Assembly (NCBI GenBank): GCA_946811185.2
Contig: OX328112.1
Location: forward strand, 33,863,323-33,927,322
Source: Hippopus hippopus
Taxonomy: Eukaryota > Mollusca > Bivalvia > Cardiida > Cardiidae
Length of the DNA: 64,000 bases
Direction of reading: 5' to 3'
A model generated the notes under the pieces. That model was not told where the DNA came from, ran no database searches, and saw nothing but the letters and a program-made list of their open reading frames with translations. The position numbers and the translations under genes are program-made. This document shows, in pieces, positions 11,544 through 22,565 of the stretch (its first letter is position 1; each line of letters starts with the position of its first letter).

Positions 11544-12037
11544 CTTTTTACCAGACGACAAAACTTCTGACCGGTCCAAATTGAAAGCATTTGCAGATGG
11601 TAGATTAAAGGTGGACCAAATGACAAAATTTGTCCTTGATAGGATAGAAAACATTGTGGAAAAAGGAGAAAATGCTGGTTACTAGCATTTTCTCCTTTTC
11701 TTACAATGTTTTCAAAAGCTGTCTTTGTCAGATTGTTACAAGCCCGCCCGGTTGGCTCAGTGGTGAGCGTGTCGGACTCATGACCTGGTGGTTGTGAGTT
11801 CGATACCCGGTTGAGGCGAACTTTCTTTCCAGCGTATTTTCGCCTCTCACCTCTGCTGAAGCATGTGAGAAAAGTAGTCGGTGGCTTTGGAAAGAAAGTT
11901 GTGTTAGTACTGGTGTGAGAAAGCCAGGAAACATATGTGCGTCACCGACCGCCATGATATGACCTTAGCTGTTAAAGTGGCGTTAAACCCCAATACAACC
12001 AACCAGATTGTTACAAGTCATCACGGTTTGGTAATTC
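11540..12037 (-). mobile_element. Family A MITE split by a SINE
   Basis: Right arm and hairpin (11660-11700) are followed by an interrupted left arm. The arm is cut by SINE-2 at 11743-12003 and resumes at 12004 with the duplicated 14 bp cagattgttacaag. Its terminal ggtttggtaa lies near 12035. Confidence 0.85.
11743..12003 (+). mobile_element. SINE-2 with a 14-bp target-site duplication
   Basis: The tRNA-like head cggttggctcagtggtgag and B box gttcgatacccg are intact; the tail ends caatacaacc. Both flanks carry cagattgttacaag (11729-11742 and 12004-12017), which marks retroposition. The insertion is younger than the MITE it interrupts. Confidence 0.9.
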
Positions 12038-12480
12038 TTTACGGTAACTATGACAAAGTTTTTGACTTGTGCAAATCCACAGCACTGGCAGACAACAAAT
12101 TGAATATAGATAAAATGGTGGGGTTTGTCTTTGAGGAATATAAAACATTGTGGCAAAAGGAGAAAATGCTGGTAAACCACTATTTCTCTCCTTTTTCCCA
12201 CAGCTAAAGAATCATTTTGCCCTAGAGTTGTTAAAACATGGGATAGTTTGGTAAAAGGTTTTGGCCTACCACACAACCCTGAGTTTTAATGACACTGAAA
12301 GAGAAGGCTTCTGAAAACATTGTGTGAAAAGGAGAAAATGCTGGTAACCAGCATTTTCTCCTTTCCCCACAATGTTTTCTACCCTATCAAAGACAGAAAT
12401 CATCAATTGCACTACGTTTAATGTCTGCAAATGCTTTGAATTTAGTCGAGTCCTAATTTTGTTGTTTGGTAAAGACTTAA
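12036..12480. mobile_element. Two family A MITEs, right ends outward
   Basis: Minus-oriented copy about 12036-12262 (decayed hairpin) followed by a plus-oriented copy 12257-12480 with an intact hairpin (aatgctggtaaccagcatt). The shared junction has drifted from TTAA. Confidence 0.75.
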
Positions 12481-12499
12481 GGCCTAACATAGGTAGAAG

Positions 12500-12870
12500 T
12501 TACAGGAGGAAGAGACACTTCAAGGATAGCAACATATCCCGTTTGAACAATATGGAAAACAATGGAGAAAAAGAAGCACAATCAAAATGGTACAAGTAAC
12601 TTCTTCTTTTCCCCGTAGGTTTTCAAAAGCTGTCTACACAAGAACATTATTATTCATGTAGTTATGGGTGAAATTTTCTATCTTTTATGAATTCATTTTT
12701 GTATGCTTCTAATACTTTGCTTTTCTCTTTTATAATGCAGACAGAAATTCTTATTTTTTTCAAACTATTTACCAAACAAAAAAATTCATATTGACTTAAT
12801 CCAAATTGAAAGCCCTTGCAGACAATAAAATTTAACTCGAAAATAGAAATTTGTTTCGGGTTACAACTGC
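12500..12870. mobile_element. Degenerate family A remnants
   Basis: 12500-12650 retains only aaaacaatggag and ttttccccgtaggttttc. 12758-12870 is a right arm (ctatttaccaaac, gaaagcccttgcagacaa). Both are low-identity relics. Confidence 0.45.
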
Positions 12871-12899
12871 AGAAAACATTGCAAGAACAGAAGGAAAGT

Positions 12900-13255
12900 C
12901 AAGACTGTATAATAGAGGGTTGAAGAGAGTGAACTGAAGCAAATATGGAAAACGAGAACCTAATGCAGGTGCCATCGCATGGCTGCAGGTGCTCGATTTT
13001 CAGTGAAATATAAGCGAAAACAGGGGGCATAACTGTGTTAAAAAAACGTTGATAGCTACCTGACCTTGTTGCACATGTTCCCCTTTTGACAGATAACAAC
13101 TAGTTTGAGGCTGAAGTAAATATATTCAGTGATAACAGCGATATCATAAAATGTTAAAGTTTTTGCACCATGAAGCAGCCATGAAGCAGATGCAGATGAT
13201 AACAGGGTACCTCGAAGATTTTTTTTGAAAACAGCTCAGCTAACAACACTGTTCC
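12900..13255. repeat. Dispersed repeat, 'ggcataactgtgt' type
   Basis: Shares gattttcagtgaaa, ggcataactgtgt, ttgatagctacctg and gttccccttttgacag with 14765-15125. Low-copy member of a degenerate repeat. No coding potential seen. Confidence 0.6.
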
Positions 13256-13427
13256 TGAGTGTAAATTCAATAACAGATTAATTTCAGCAATACGGTATTT
13301 TCAAAAGTTTTCTCTGTTTTCAAAATTAGTTCTTTGTCCAACAAGGGAATTTCAGATTTGTTTGTAAACAACAGCTTTTGCAAACACTGAAACAGCTCAT
13401 CACAAGGGTTCAGATTACAGGATATGC

Positions 13428-13884
13428 TTATAACTTTTTCAGAACGATAAAATGTTTGACTCGTCCGAAAATCAAAGCATTTGCAGACGACAAATTTAAC
13501 ATGACTTAACTCTTTACCAGACAATTGTGACTTTTAACGACCCTGAGAAAGACAGCCTTTGAAAAAATTGTAGGAAAAGGAGAAAATGTCGGTTACCAGC
13601 ATTTCTCCTTTTTCTACATTGTTTTCTAGCTTTCTCAAATCAAATTTGAATTTTTGAGTCATGTTTATTTTGTTTTCTGCAAATGATTTCAATTTAGACC
13701 AGTCTAACATTCTGTCGTTTGGTAACTAGTTAAACGATGGAATACATGTTTGAAAGGGTAAAAAAAAACTTTGTGAGAAAAGCAGAAAATGCTGGTTCCA
13801 AGCATTTTCTGCTTTTCCCACAATGTTTTCAAAACCTTATCACCTCAGGATCGTTAAAACTCCGGAATGCATGGTTAAGTGTTA
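13428..13884. mobile_element. Family A cluster
   Basis: Right-arm fragment 13428-13500, a full plus-oriented copy 13506-13733 (hairpin changed to gtcggttaccagcatt), and a minus-oriented partial copy 13744-13884 with an intact hairpin but no right end. Confidence 0.75.
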
Positions 13885-13954
13885 AAGAAAAGAAATCTGT
13901 TTAGGACTAGATTATCCAACATAAGATCAGACTGAGTCTGCAATCAAAGTGCAT

Positions 13955-14155
13955 CTTATGGAGCTCCAGATAAGAGGGAGTGATGGTATTCTAAATCCAT
14001 CATTTCTCTTCCAAACCCTATGTTGTGGGTACTCATTAGAATTGTCTCAATGAGACGATTCTAATGAGTACCCATAACATAGGGTTTAGTGGAGAATAAT
14101 TAATATTTTCAATTTTGAAATCAGAATCACTTCCCCTGTCTGCAGCTCTGGATCT
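13955..14155. mobile_element. Foldback element
   Basis: Inverted repeat centred near 14055: accctatgttgtgggtactc pairs with gagtacccataacatagggt. Weaker pairing extends outward to gagctccag/cagctctgg. No coding content. Family not recognised. Confidence 0.65.
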
Positions 14156-14195
14156 TAACCTACACTGCTTACAAAAATAGCTAGTCCTCCCATTC

Positions 14196-14426
14196 TTAAC
14201 TCTATACCAAACAGCAAAATTTTAGACTGGTCAAAAATGAAAGCATTTGCAGAAGACAAACTTGATATTTATCGGATGGTAAGATTTGTCTGTGATAGGA
14301 TAGAAAACACTGTGGGGAAAAGAAGAGAAAATGCTGGTGACCAGCATTTTCTCCTTTTCCCACAATATTTTCGAACGGCTTCTCCTCAGTGTCATTAAAA
14401 CTCGGGATTGTGTGGTAAAGGGTTAA
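14196..14426 (-). mobile_element. Family A MITE
   Basis: Starts ttaactctataccaaacagc and ends gtgtggtaaagggttaa. Its right-hand TTAA (14423) is also the left border of a family C element, so two different families share one junction. Confidence 0.85.
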
Positions 14427-14628
14427 CCCTTACAGTACGGAACAAACCCAGCGGACATTTTCATTCTAGAATTAGACCCAAATAATTGCAAATTCATGGC
14501 TTCCTTTCCACCGTACTGTTTAACCAAGTAGACAGTGTAGATCAAAGACTATACTGCATGCTTTGTGCAGTCTAATTTTGATCTACAGTGGCCACAAAGG
14601 CAACTCTATCAGTCAAAAGGCACCTTAA
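14423..14628. mobile_element. Family C-type TTAA element with nested inverted repeat
   Basis: Starts TTAACCCTTACAGTACGG, and ccgtactgtttaa recurs inverted at about 14512-14524. The rest holds the C palindrome (tagatcaaagactatactgc/gtgcagtctaattttgatct). It may be two elements, 14423-14525 and the remainder. Confidence 0.6.
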
Positions 14629-14764
14629 AAGTTATGATAAAAGATTCCCATGAAGATAATTCCAAACTATTCACTCACCCCTTGCTTCCATGGCTAGCTA
14701 TCTTTTCTATGTGCTTCTCTGATACATCTGTAAATTTAAAAAAAAGCAAAAGTACCTTATGTGG

Positions 14765-15125
14765 GTGCCAACGCTCCATTGCAGTTGCTTGATTTTCAGT
14801 GAAAAATATTAAGTTGTAAAAGAGGCATAACTGTGTCAAAAATATTTTGATGGATACTTGCCCCTGCTGTATAGGTTCCCCTTTTGATAGCTAACATCTA
14901 GGCCAAGTTTGAACTAAATCTCCTCAGTCAGTTACAGAGATATTCTAAGATGTCAGTATTTGAAAATTCTAAATAAGTCAAAAAAGGGGCGTAATCTTGT
15001 CAAAAATATTTTGATAGTTACCTGCCGCTATTGTATGGGTTCCTATTTTGATAGTTTACAACTCCTCGAAGTAAATATCTTGAGTAATAAAAGAGTTATT
15101 ACAAAATAATCAAAGTTTTTTGACA
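14765..15125. repeat. Two-unit tandem of the 'ggcataactgtgt' repeat
   Basis: Two diverged units of about 175 bp, each with gtcaaaaatattttgatrg, followed by cctgc and a 'gttcc..ttttgatag' segment. Same family as 12900-13255. Confidence 0.6.
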
Positions 15126-16055
15126 CAACAACACAGACAACACCAGGGCTATGACAATGCCTTGGTGTTTTCTTCAAAAAACAGCTAAATTATCTGAAAT
15201 AATGCTGACTTATCATCATAATTGCCACTGTCAAGAAAAAGAAATTCCTAGAAATGGGACTCATCCTACTGGACATATTACTTCCAAAAAGTGCTTGTCC
15301 CACTTTCATGCTCACTTGTCCTATTGATCTCAATAAAACTTGTTGTTATACAGTATTTTGCCTAAAATTATTGAGAGGGTACAACTGTTAGATTGCCTGA
15401 AAAATTAGGGGATAAAGTTGGTTTTAAACTTGAAAAATATGGACATATTTTCTTCTTCCTATAGTGTACTAGTAGTTTTTATTCTTTAAATAACAAAGGG
15501 CAAAGGAATGCACTTAACACTATATTTGAAGATTTATACCTCATTTACATAAATCCTTCCTGTTTCAAAGTGATGTCACCAGGTCCACATTATGTTATAT
15601 TGACAGGCCCTTGTCCATGAGAAAGTATATGGACCAGATGTGTGTATTTTTTATGCTGAATTTCAAACATACAAAGATGACAACATTGCTTTATCAAATT
15701 ACTTCATTTAAGATGAGGTCTGATCTTTGATCTATACCACCTGCTGAGTTTCAGTTAAGATAATATAACTTTTTTTTTTTGCCAGAATCTCTTAAATCAA
15801 TCAAATCCAATGCTGATTTCTAAAAAAAAATTTGTCCAGACAATTCTACAGGGAAGTCACACTACAGTACAAAAACTTCAGAGAGTAACCTGAGTAATTT
15901 GCAGTATGGAACTGTTCTTCTCACACTTGTATCATACTGTACTCAAAACCATGCTAGATGTAGTCAGGAAGAATTTTTCTATTAGCTTTGGTTGTCTAGC
16001 AGTGTACACTATTTTATAATCTAAAAACCTACTTGAAAGGAAAGATTAAACTCAC
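15126..16055. other. Unassigned, probably intronic
   Basis: Lies directly 3' of the donor of the minus-strand exon, so at least its right part should be intron. Contains a T-run at about 15771-15780. No further exon could be linked with confidence. Confidence 0.5.
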
Positions 16056-18305
16056 CATCTCTTCCATCGGTATCTGTTCCTGTTGGTCCCCTTTTCTGGC
16101 CCCCTGTTTTTGGTAGTTGGTTTTTATTATTCCTTAATCCATTATCTTTATCCATTATCAAATTAGAATCACAAATTGCTTCATCCTGATCTTCACATTC
16201 ACAACAATTTCTCTCACATTGATCTGACTGACCCTCCTTTGATTCTTTAGAATTATCCCCTTTTATTCCAAATGTATCATGTAAACTATATTGAGAAATT
16301 TCCCTTCCAAAATGAACACAAGAAAAACCACACGAGCGATGACATGTACTTTGCTCTCCAAGGTTTAAACGCCTAAGATTTGGAAAACGCTTTCGATAAT
16401 CATCAAATTTAGCTTTGACAAAGTCTCGACCTCTAATGAATGCTTCTTTGGCCTTACTGAATTTGGTCTTGGGTTCTTGTTCAGTACAGGCTTGCAAATC
16501 CTCACAAGTCTGAAAATTATCAAAACTGTCTAACTGAAAAGACTGTGCTGAGTAAAAAGTTCTGTAAGTATCAGCAGTTTGAAAACTTGCTTCAGAAAAT
16601 GTTCCACTTGTCAAGCTTGAGATCCTAGACTCTAGTAGAACTCTTGGAGTCCATTTTAATGGCAACTTTCTAGTTCCTTTACAAAGTGTTCCACAACTTT
16701 CATTTAATTTAACATTGTCAAGAGAATTAAAAGAATAGTACAAAGTTCCATCAGAATCAGACTGAATGTTTCTCAGTTCAGCAGTTTTCAAATTTTCTGC
16801 AGGACTAAAATATTCTAGCTTACTATCCCTTCCAAGAGAAAGACAACTTCTTGGCTTCAACTTTCTTTCAAGCTTTTCAATGTCTATTATTCCATCCACA
16901 GCAGATTTAGACGGCTTTACTGGTTGAGAGTTAAACCCATTCGTGTCATTGTAATCATCTGGTAGCTCTTCATAATCTGAATCCTCTGACTTAGAGGCAC
17001 TATCTTTATTTTCTGCACTTTTATTACCACTCTGATTTTCTATTTCAGTATCAGAATACTGAGTGCAAAATTCTTCTTCCAAAATATCTGTCACAGTATT
17101 AAGTGAATCCTCATCTTTGTTTACAAATAAACTATCAGTTGTATTGGCAGTTTCAGAATCATCCAGTAAAACAGATTTATGAGCAAATAACTTATCTTTT
17201 AACTTTGGTGTATCCTGAATGTTTAGAGTTCTTATCTCTTCTTCAATTTCTGATTCAGCATCTTGTTTATTTAGAATACCTAAAGAATTTTCTGGGCTAC
17301 TACATGCAAGTTTTGTTTCAGATCTTATTTCACTTAATACTTTATTTTCCTCTGGAATTGTATTGAATTTTTGTCCAGTAGAATCTAAATCTTCTTCAGT
17401 TTCTGTCTTTAATTGGTTTGAATCATTATTTACAGAAGACAAAATTTCCCTGCTATAAGGTTCATGCAGAATGACTTCTCCAATTATCTTACTATTCCCT
17501 GCAATACTTGTATCTAACTTAGCAGATTCACTTTCCTGTTTGCCTCCTGCTACTATCTGGTCATTCAATAGAGTCTCCTCTTCATTTATTTCCTTTTCCT
17601 TACAACTGCCTGTTTCTGCTTTTTTGCCGGTGTCTTTTGTGTTAAGAGCAAGTTTCCAATCTGGTTTTATCTTAATTAGTGGTATTGTTCTAATCCCTAC
17701 TTTGGGAATACATCTCTTCCTGGCTTGCTGGATGTTTGTGACAGACTTTGGACACGATATCAGTTCTGACGTTCTTAAAATATGACAAGATCCACCTATC
17801 AATGAAGATCTTGAACTTTCATGGTGTTTTTGGCTTTCATCTATTGATGTTTGTTCAGTATTATAATACTCATGACAACTCTGAGATAGGCCTTGGTTTT
17901 GACTACAATCCTTGTTCTCTATCAGATCAGCTTGAAATGTTGACAAGGTCAAAGGTGAAATTCTAGATAAATCTGACAATGAGGTAGACTTTATTTCCTT
18001 ATCAGCAGAAAAATCAGGTGACTGAGGTAAATTGTCACTTGTATCAATATGGTCAGTTGACGGGATGTTGTCATATGATAGAAGGGGTAAATCGGAACGT
18101 GTGGATTGGTAGCAGGGGTCAGTGGAAGACGGGGTATTAAAGCTGTCTTGTGGTTCAGTCACATTTTGGCAATCATGCTGTTTATCAGATTGATCTTTGA
18201 CAGCTCCACTTGTCTGGAAATAGTCCTGATGCAAAGCTTCACATTTTATAGGAGGAGTCAAGACTAAAGGCGGTTTGGTTTCATTGGATTTCAAGCTGTT
18301 CTCAC
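16056..18305 (-). CDS. Large internal exon of an unrecognised acidic, Cys-containing protein
   Basis: The minus strand is open for 757 codons from 18294 to 16021, but the edges are splice sites, not a start and stop. The first codon of the stretch is TTG (an internal Leu), and gttttgtttcag precedes position 18305, a good acceptor. Near the other end gatg|gtgagt gives a strong donor with the last exon base at 16056, so the final 11 residues before the stop are probably intron. The exon is 2250 bp and both junctions are phase 1. Numbering from the TTG: 1-190 Ser/Thr/Asp-rich; 195-215 basic and hydrophobic (IRTIPLIKIKPDWK); 230-455 acidic with Glu runs; 470-485 charged; 545-610 Ser/Phe/Gln-rich; 611-645 basic amphipathic (KFSKAKEAFIRGRDFVKAKF); 651-708 eight Cys, including CCEC at 697-700. 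Mostly disordered in character, with no membrane segment. I recognise no family and assign no function. Confidence 0.8.
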
Positions 18306-18331
18306 CTGAAACAAAACAATTTAAACCCTTA

Positions 18332-18655
18332 ACTTTTCATTCAAAGGCCACAAATGCAATTTGGCTGCAAGATCAAGAGACAGCTTGGTCATACTCTAGA
18401 ATACAGCAGTGGACAGTGTAGATCAGAGCAGGCTGCACGTTCTACACTGTCCACAAAAGCTCTAAGGTATGAAAAGAGCTAAAGCCCCTTTCACAACTAT
18501 AGTTGCCTTTGCAGCCAGTGAAGATCAAGATCAGACTGCACAAAACATGCAGTCTGATCTCTAATCTACAATGTCCACTCAGCTGAGACATTCTTGACTA
18601 AAACAAATACGCTATTGCCACTACTTTGGTCCTGTTTTTTGACTGAAAATGCCAA
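18332..18655. mobile_element. Two adjacent family C elements
   Basis: 18332-18484 has ttaacttttcatt at one edge, gaaaagagctaaa at the other and gtggacagtgtagatc/ctacactgtccac as core. 18485-18655 repeats the long version at 37448-37660 (caactatagttgcctttgca, then gatcagactgcac and atgcagtctgatc). They lie just upstream of the exon, probably in its 5' intron. Confidence 0.7.
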
Positions 18656-18955
18656 GCCCCAGTAGCTCAGCTGGTAGCATAGAGGACTTGAAAATAGGAG
18701 GTCGCTGGTTCGATCCCCGGCTCTGCCAATTTCTCTCCGAGGATTAATGATAGTCATTGCAACAAGATTTATTCCTCTCTCACCGCTGATCATTGTTTTG
18801 ACGATGGTTATGAGGGAAAGCAGCAAGTGGCTTGGAAAGAATATAGTGCCGAGTACTGGTAAATGAAACTCCAGGAAAGCATACATAGGGGAACTGGCTG
18901 CTGAGATATAACTGAAATAATGTTGGAAACAGCTTTAAACACTATACAATCATTG
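18655..18955 (+). mobile_element. SINE-1
   Basis: Plus orientation: agccccagtagctcagctgg head, ggttcgatccccggctctgc B-box region, body to actgaaataatgttggaaac and tail actatacaatcattg. One of the best-preserved heads here. Confidence 0.85.
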
Positions 18956-19203
18956 ACTGAAAATGTCTGCTGGATTTATTCTGCCCTCTAAGGGATTAAC
19001 CATGAAACATTGATCTTTTAAAAATAAGAAGACAGTTTGCATCAGCTGACTGCTGCAGACATAACAACAAACAGAGTAATTCCTCATAAAGAGTAACTAT
19101 TCCATTTCTTATAGTATGTTCTTGTCTGCAGCTAAATTCAAGGCTTTTTTTGTTTCTGGTATATTCTCTGTTACACATCTTTTTGATGAGGACAAAATAT
19201 CAT

Positions 19204-19436
19204 AGGGGTCCTGCGTGGCTCAGAGGTAAAGTGTGGGAATCATAACCTGGAGACCCTAGATCTGAGTCGCACTGATTCCACTGGGGTTTTTTGTGGGAGT
19301 GTCCTTCTGCAAGACACTTCAGAGCCATAGCCTAGTACTAGTAAAACCCAGGAAATACATGAATATGTGAGCTGTCGCTGTAATATGACTGAAATAATGT
19401 TGAAAGCGGCGTAAAATACCATTCATTCAATCAATA
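19204..19436 (+). mobile_element. SINE-3 (tRNA-headed)
   Basis: Head ggtcctgcgtggctcagagg. The body gtgggagtgtccttctgcaa, cctagtactagtaaaaccca and gtcgctgtaatatgactgaa is shared with 30386-30608 and 48596-48805. Tail cattcattcaatcaat. Confidence 0.8.
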
Positions 19437-19523
19437 CATCAACAAATTTGACGAGGACAAACGTAACGATCACCTATGATGTAACTGTACTACAGGCTTT
19501 GTCCAATGGCTAAACAGTTAATT

Positions 19524-19829
19524 GACTGATTGATTGTATGGTGTTTAACGCCGTTTTCAACATTATTTCAGTTAAATCTTGGCAGCCAATGCACCTATCC
19601 ATGCTTTCCTGGAGTCTCTTTTACCAGTACTCCGCACAATCTTCTTTCAAAGCCACTGGCTGCCTTCCCACGTAACCATTGTAGAAACAATAGTCAGTGG
19701 TGGGAGAGGAATGAGTCCTGTCGCAATGACTATCATCAATCCTTGGAAAGAAATTGGCTGAGCCAGGGATCGAACCCACGACACCCTGTTCTCAAGTCCT
19801 GCACGCTACCAACTGAGCTACCAGGGCTC
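19524..19829 (-). mobile_element. SINE-1
   Basis: Full length on the minus strand, from the head gagccctggtagctcagttg to the tail accatacaatcaatcagtc. Conserved tail segment: aacggcgttaaacacc. Confidence 0.85.
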
Positions 19830-20166
19830 AGTGGTAAAGAGTTAAAACCCAAGGACAAAGTAAGCCTTGCTTTGTTCCTTGTTCAGTGTCTATATCTTTG
19901 TGGACAGTCACTCCAACCAGCCAACCAAATTGCAATAAAGCTCAAAACAATATTTTTCAAGAAGGAAGTGGTCAAAATGCCATCAAAGTAAACACAAGGA
20001 ATGATACACCTATTCAGGGTTGACAGGACAAACAAATCCACCCTTGTAAATAACCTTCACCTTGGGATGCCATCTTCTGATAAAGGTTTGGGTATTGTAA
20101 ATTATTCCTTCTATCTTAAGGTATATTAATCTTTCTTCAAAATGTTTAACAATAAATTGGCCTCCT

Positions 20167-20368
20167 TCATGCTCAGTCATTGAGTGTAGATATCAGAAAC
20201 CTGGAGGTCCTGGATTCAGTCCTCATTTGAAGCACTGGGTCTTTCAGATGACTGTACTAGGGCATGATAGTTGAAGATACTTCAGAGGCCTGGCCTGGTA
20301 ATTGTGAAACCCAGAACATAACTAAGCTGTCACTGTGGTTAAACACCATTCAATCAACCAATAATAAA
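20167..20368 (+). mobile_element. SINE-3, degenerate
   Basis: Keeps acctggaggtcctggattca, cttcagaggcctggcctgg, gtgaaacccagaacata and gtggttaaacaccattcaat. The head is eroded. Confidence 0.6.
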
Positions 20369-20394
20369 TCTGTTAAATTCACTGTCACCTGGGA

Positions 20395-20480
20395 AAGAAA
20401 CTTTGGGACAGATTTGAGAAAGAGAAGATCAAGATCAGAGAGCAAGGACACTGCTGTCTTGTCTTTGATCTAAACTGATC
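20395..20480. mobile_element. Family C palindrome fragment
   Basis: The arms agatcaagatcagagagcaa and gtctttgatctaaactgatc flank a changed loop. No borders remain. Confidence 0.5.
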
Positions 20481-20533
20481 ATTTACTTTCTAATCATAGT
20501 GTGAGATATAGTCTAATGAACCCCGAGTTGTAG

Positions 20534-21425
20534 TTAACCCTTTACTGCACAATGCCGACTTTTAACGACCATGGGAAAGAAGCCTTCTGAAAACATTGTG
20601 GAAAAAGGAGAAAATACTGGTGACCGGCATTTTCTCCTCTTTCCACAATGTTTTCTACCCTATCAAAGACAAATTCCACAAGTTCAGTCACACTGAATTT
20701 TGCATCTGCATAGGCTTTGGATTTGGGCAGGAGTCTAAAGTTTTGTCATGCGGTAAGGGTTAAGTAATGGCCTTGACAGTTAAGAAGATTCAGTGAATTT
20801 ATTTTACTCTTTGCCATGCAAAGTTTTAGACTCGTCCATATTGAAGGAATTTACAAAGAACAATTCAAATGTTTTTCAAATATAAGTATTTAGTTTAAAC
20901 ATATTTATTTTACATCAACTGAGAGACAAGTTCTTACACCTTATACTAATCTCTCTCAATTCTGCTTCCTGGGAACTGCACCAGATTCTAAAATTTGCTG
21001 TTTGGAAACCAGTGAAAAATTTCTTAAATTGAAGGCATCATTGCAGACAATAAAGTAACCGTAGCTCAAATGATTTTATGTCTTCCAAGTGTTTGTAAAC
21101 ACTGAGGGAAAAGAAGAAAATGCTTGCTACAAAAATTTTCTCGTAACTGAATAAAGGAGTCTTTCTAGATATTTTTCATTGCACATGATTTTTCTTTTGT
21201 TAACCTTTTAACACACAATCTTGAGTTTCAACAACCCTGAAAAAGAAAGCTTATGAAACTATTGTGAGAAAAGGAGAAAATCTGGTAACCAGCATTTTCT
21301 CCTTTTCCCACCATATTTTCTACCCTTTCAAACAAAAATTTCCTTATTTGTGCAACATTTAAATTTTTGTCTGCAAGTGCTTTCAATTTGGACCCATCTA
21401 AAATTTTGTCATTTGGTAGAGTTAA
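20534..21425 (+). mobile_element. Family A cluster
   Basis: Full copy 20534-20763 (hairpin atactggtgaccggcatt), right-arm relic 20803-20890, badly decayed copy 20990-21145, and full copy 21200-21425, whose hairpin has lost one base on one arm (aaatctggtaaccagcatt). Confidence 0.75.
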
Positions 21426-21451
21426 TTATTGATAAATACAACAATAAATAT

Positions 21452-21714
21452 CAGTCATGCTCTGTGAATAGGGGGCTTAATGAATCTGCGAAAAGTATCG
21501 ACCAGGTCAGCCTGCACAGTCCGCGCAGGCTGACCTTGGCCAACACTTTTCGCTATTGGTCAATATTCTGTATGTCAAAGGACCAGTCTACCTCATGATT
21601 AAGTCGGCTGTATAAAAGAGTGGCTATTATGGATTTATATTTATGTTATGACTTGCCCAGTATCGTGTATCACGGAGATATATTAAGCCCCCTTTTACCA
21701 GAGCATGGCTCATG
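21452..21714. mobile_element. Family D MITE
   Basis: Terminal inverted repeat catgctctgtgaatagggggc on the left and gcccccttttaccagagcat on the right. Inner palindrome ggtcagcctgcacagtccgc/gcaggctgacc. Other copies at 39553, 41904, 47884, 48925, 56491 and 60121. Confidence 0.8.
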
Positions 21715-21915
21715 TTTCTCTGAATTTGAACGGTTGCCTGCAGTAAATGGGCCATATATGCCATTGAAATATGAGGTTTGTTGCTTTGCAATCCTTAATT
21801 CTGTTTATGAGACCAAATATGAAAATCCTTGTTCTTCTTTGAAAACAATCTGACATACTCCTTGCGTGTTATTTATCATGTGACATACCCAAAAACCTTA
21901 ACAATATCTATAAAT

Positions 21916-22115
21916 ACCTTTTGCAAACAATCCCAAGTTTTAATGACCCTGAGGGAGGTTTTTGAAAACATGGTAACCAGCATTTATCCTTTTTCCAACA
22001 ATGTTTTTGACCTTTCAAAGATAAATTCTTACATTTAATCAGCATTTAATGTGTCATTAGCAAATGTCTTCAAATTGAACAAGTCTAAAATTTTGTCGTC
22101 TAAAATAGAGTTTTA
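21916..22115 (+). mobile_element. Family A MITE, shortened hairpin
   Basis: The left arm cccaagttttaatgaccctg joins gaaaacatggtaaccagcat, so most of the left hairpin arm is missing. The right arm runs to attttgtcgtctaaaa. Confidence 0.7.
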
Positions 22116-22119
22116 GACG

Positions 22120-22560
22120 ATTACAACTACTGTATTGTATCTTTTAAATGCCCCAAGGGGGGGGCGTTACATTTTCCAAAAGGGGGCAATAAATAGAGGT
22201 AACAGACAGAGTTTTCCAAGGATGACAATAACATTGGCGTCCAGGTTGTAGTCAGTACTGACTGCAAAGCACCATTTGAGAAACCAGCTTTATTAATGCA
22301 GGATATCTATTTTATCACTTATAAATCATGTTTCATCTGGACACCAAAGAGCATTAACAATATTGGACATTGGTCTTCGATACTTTCACTTTCTTAAAGT
22401 TTTTCCAGGTAAGTTGACAAATTTTGTGTTACCAGAAGCTAATAACGTAATAAGAAGTGTATGTATATTCGGATATTCAGGTATTTATAACATCAATTTG
22501 TAAAGTAATTAGGATAATGTCAATGCCATAAGTTTATTCCAGCTGATTTATTTCAATTAA
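22120..22560. other. Unassigned interval
   Basis: Contains the G-run caaggggggggcg at about 22153, otherwise ordinary AT-rich sequence leading into the 30-bp array. No gene seen. Confidence 0.5.
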
Positions 22561-22565
22561 TTCAA

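Noticed and set aside
16021..16055. Last 11 codons and stop of the long minus-strand ORF
   Set aside because: They follow a consensus gtgagt donor, so they are probably intron.
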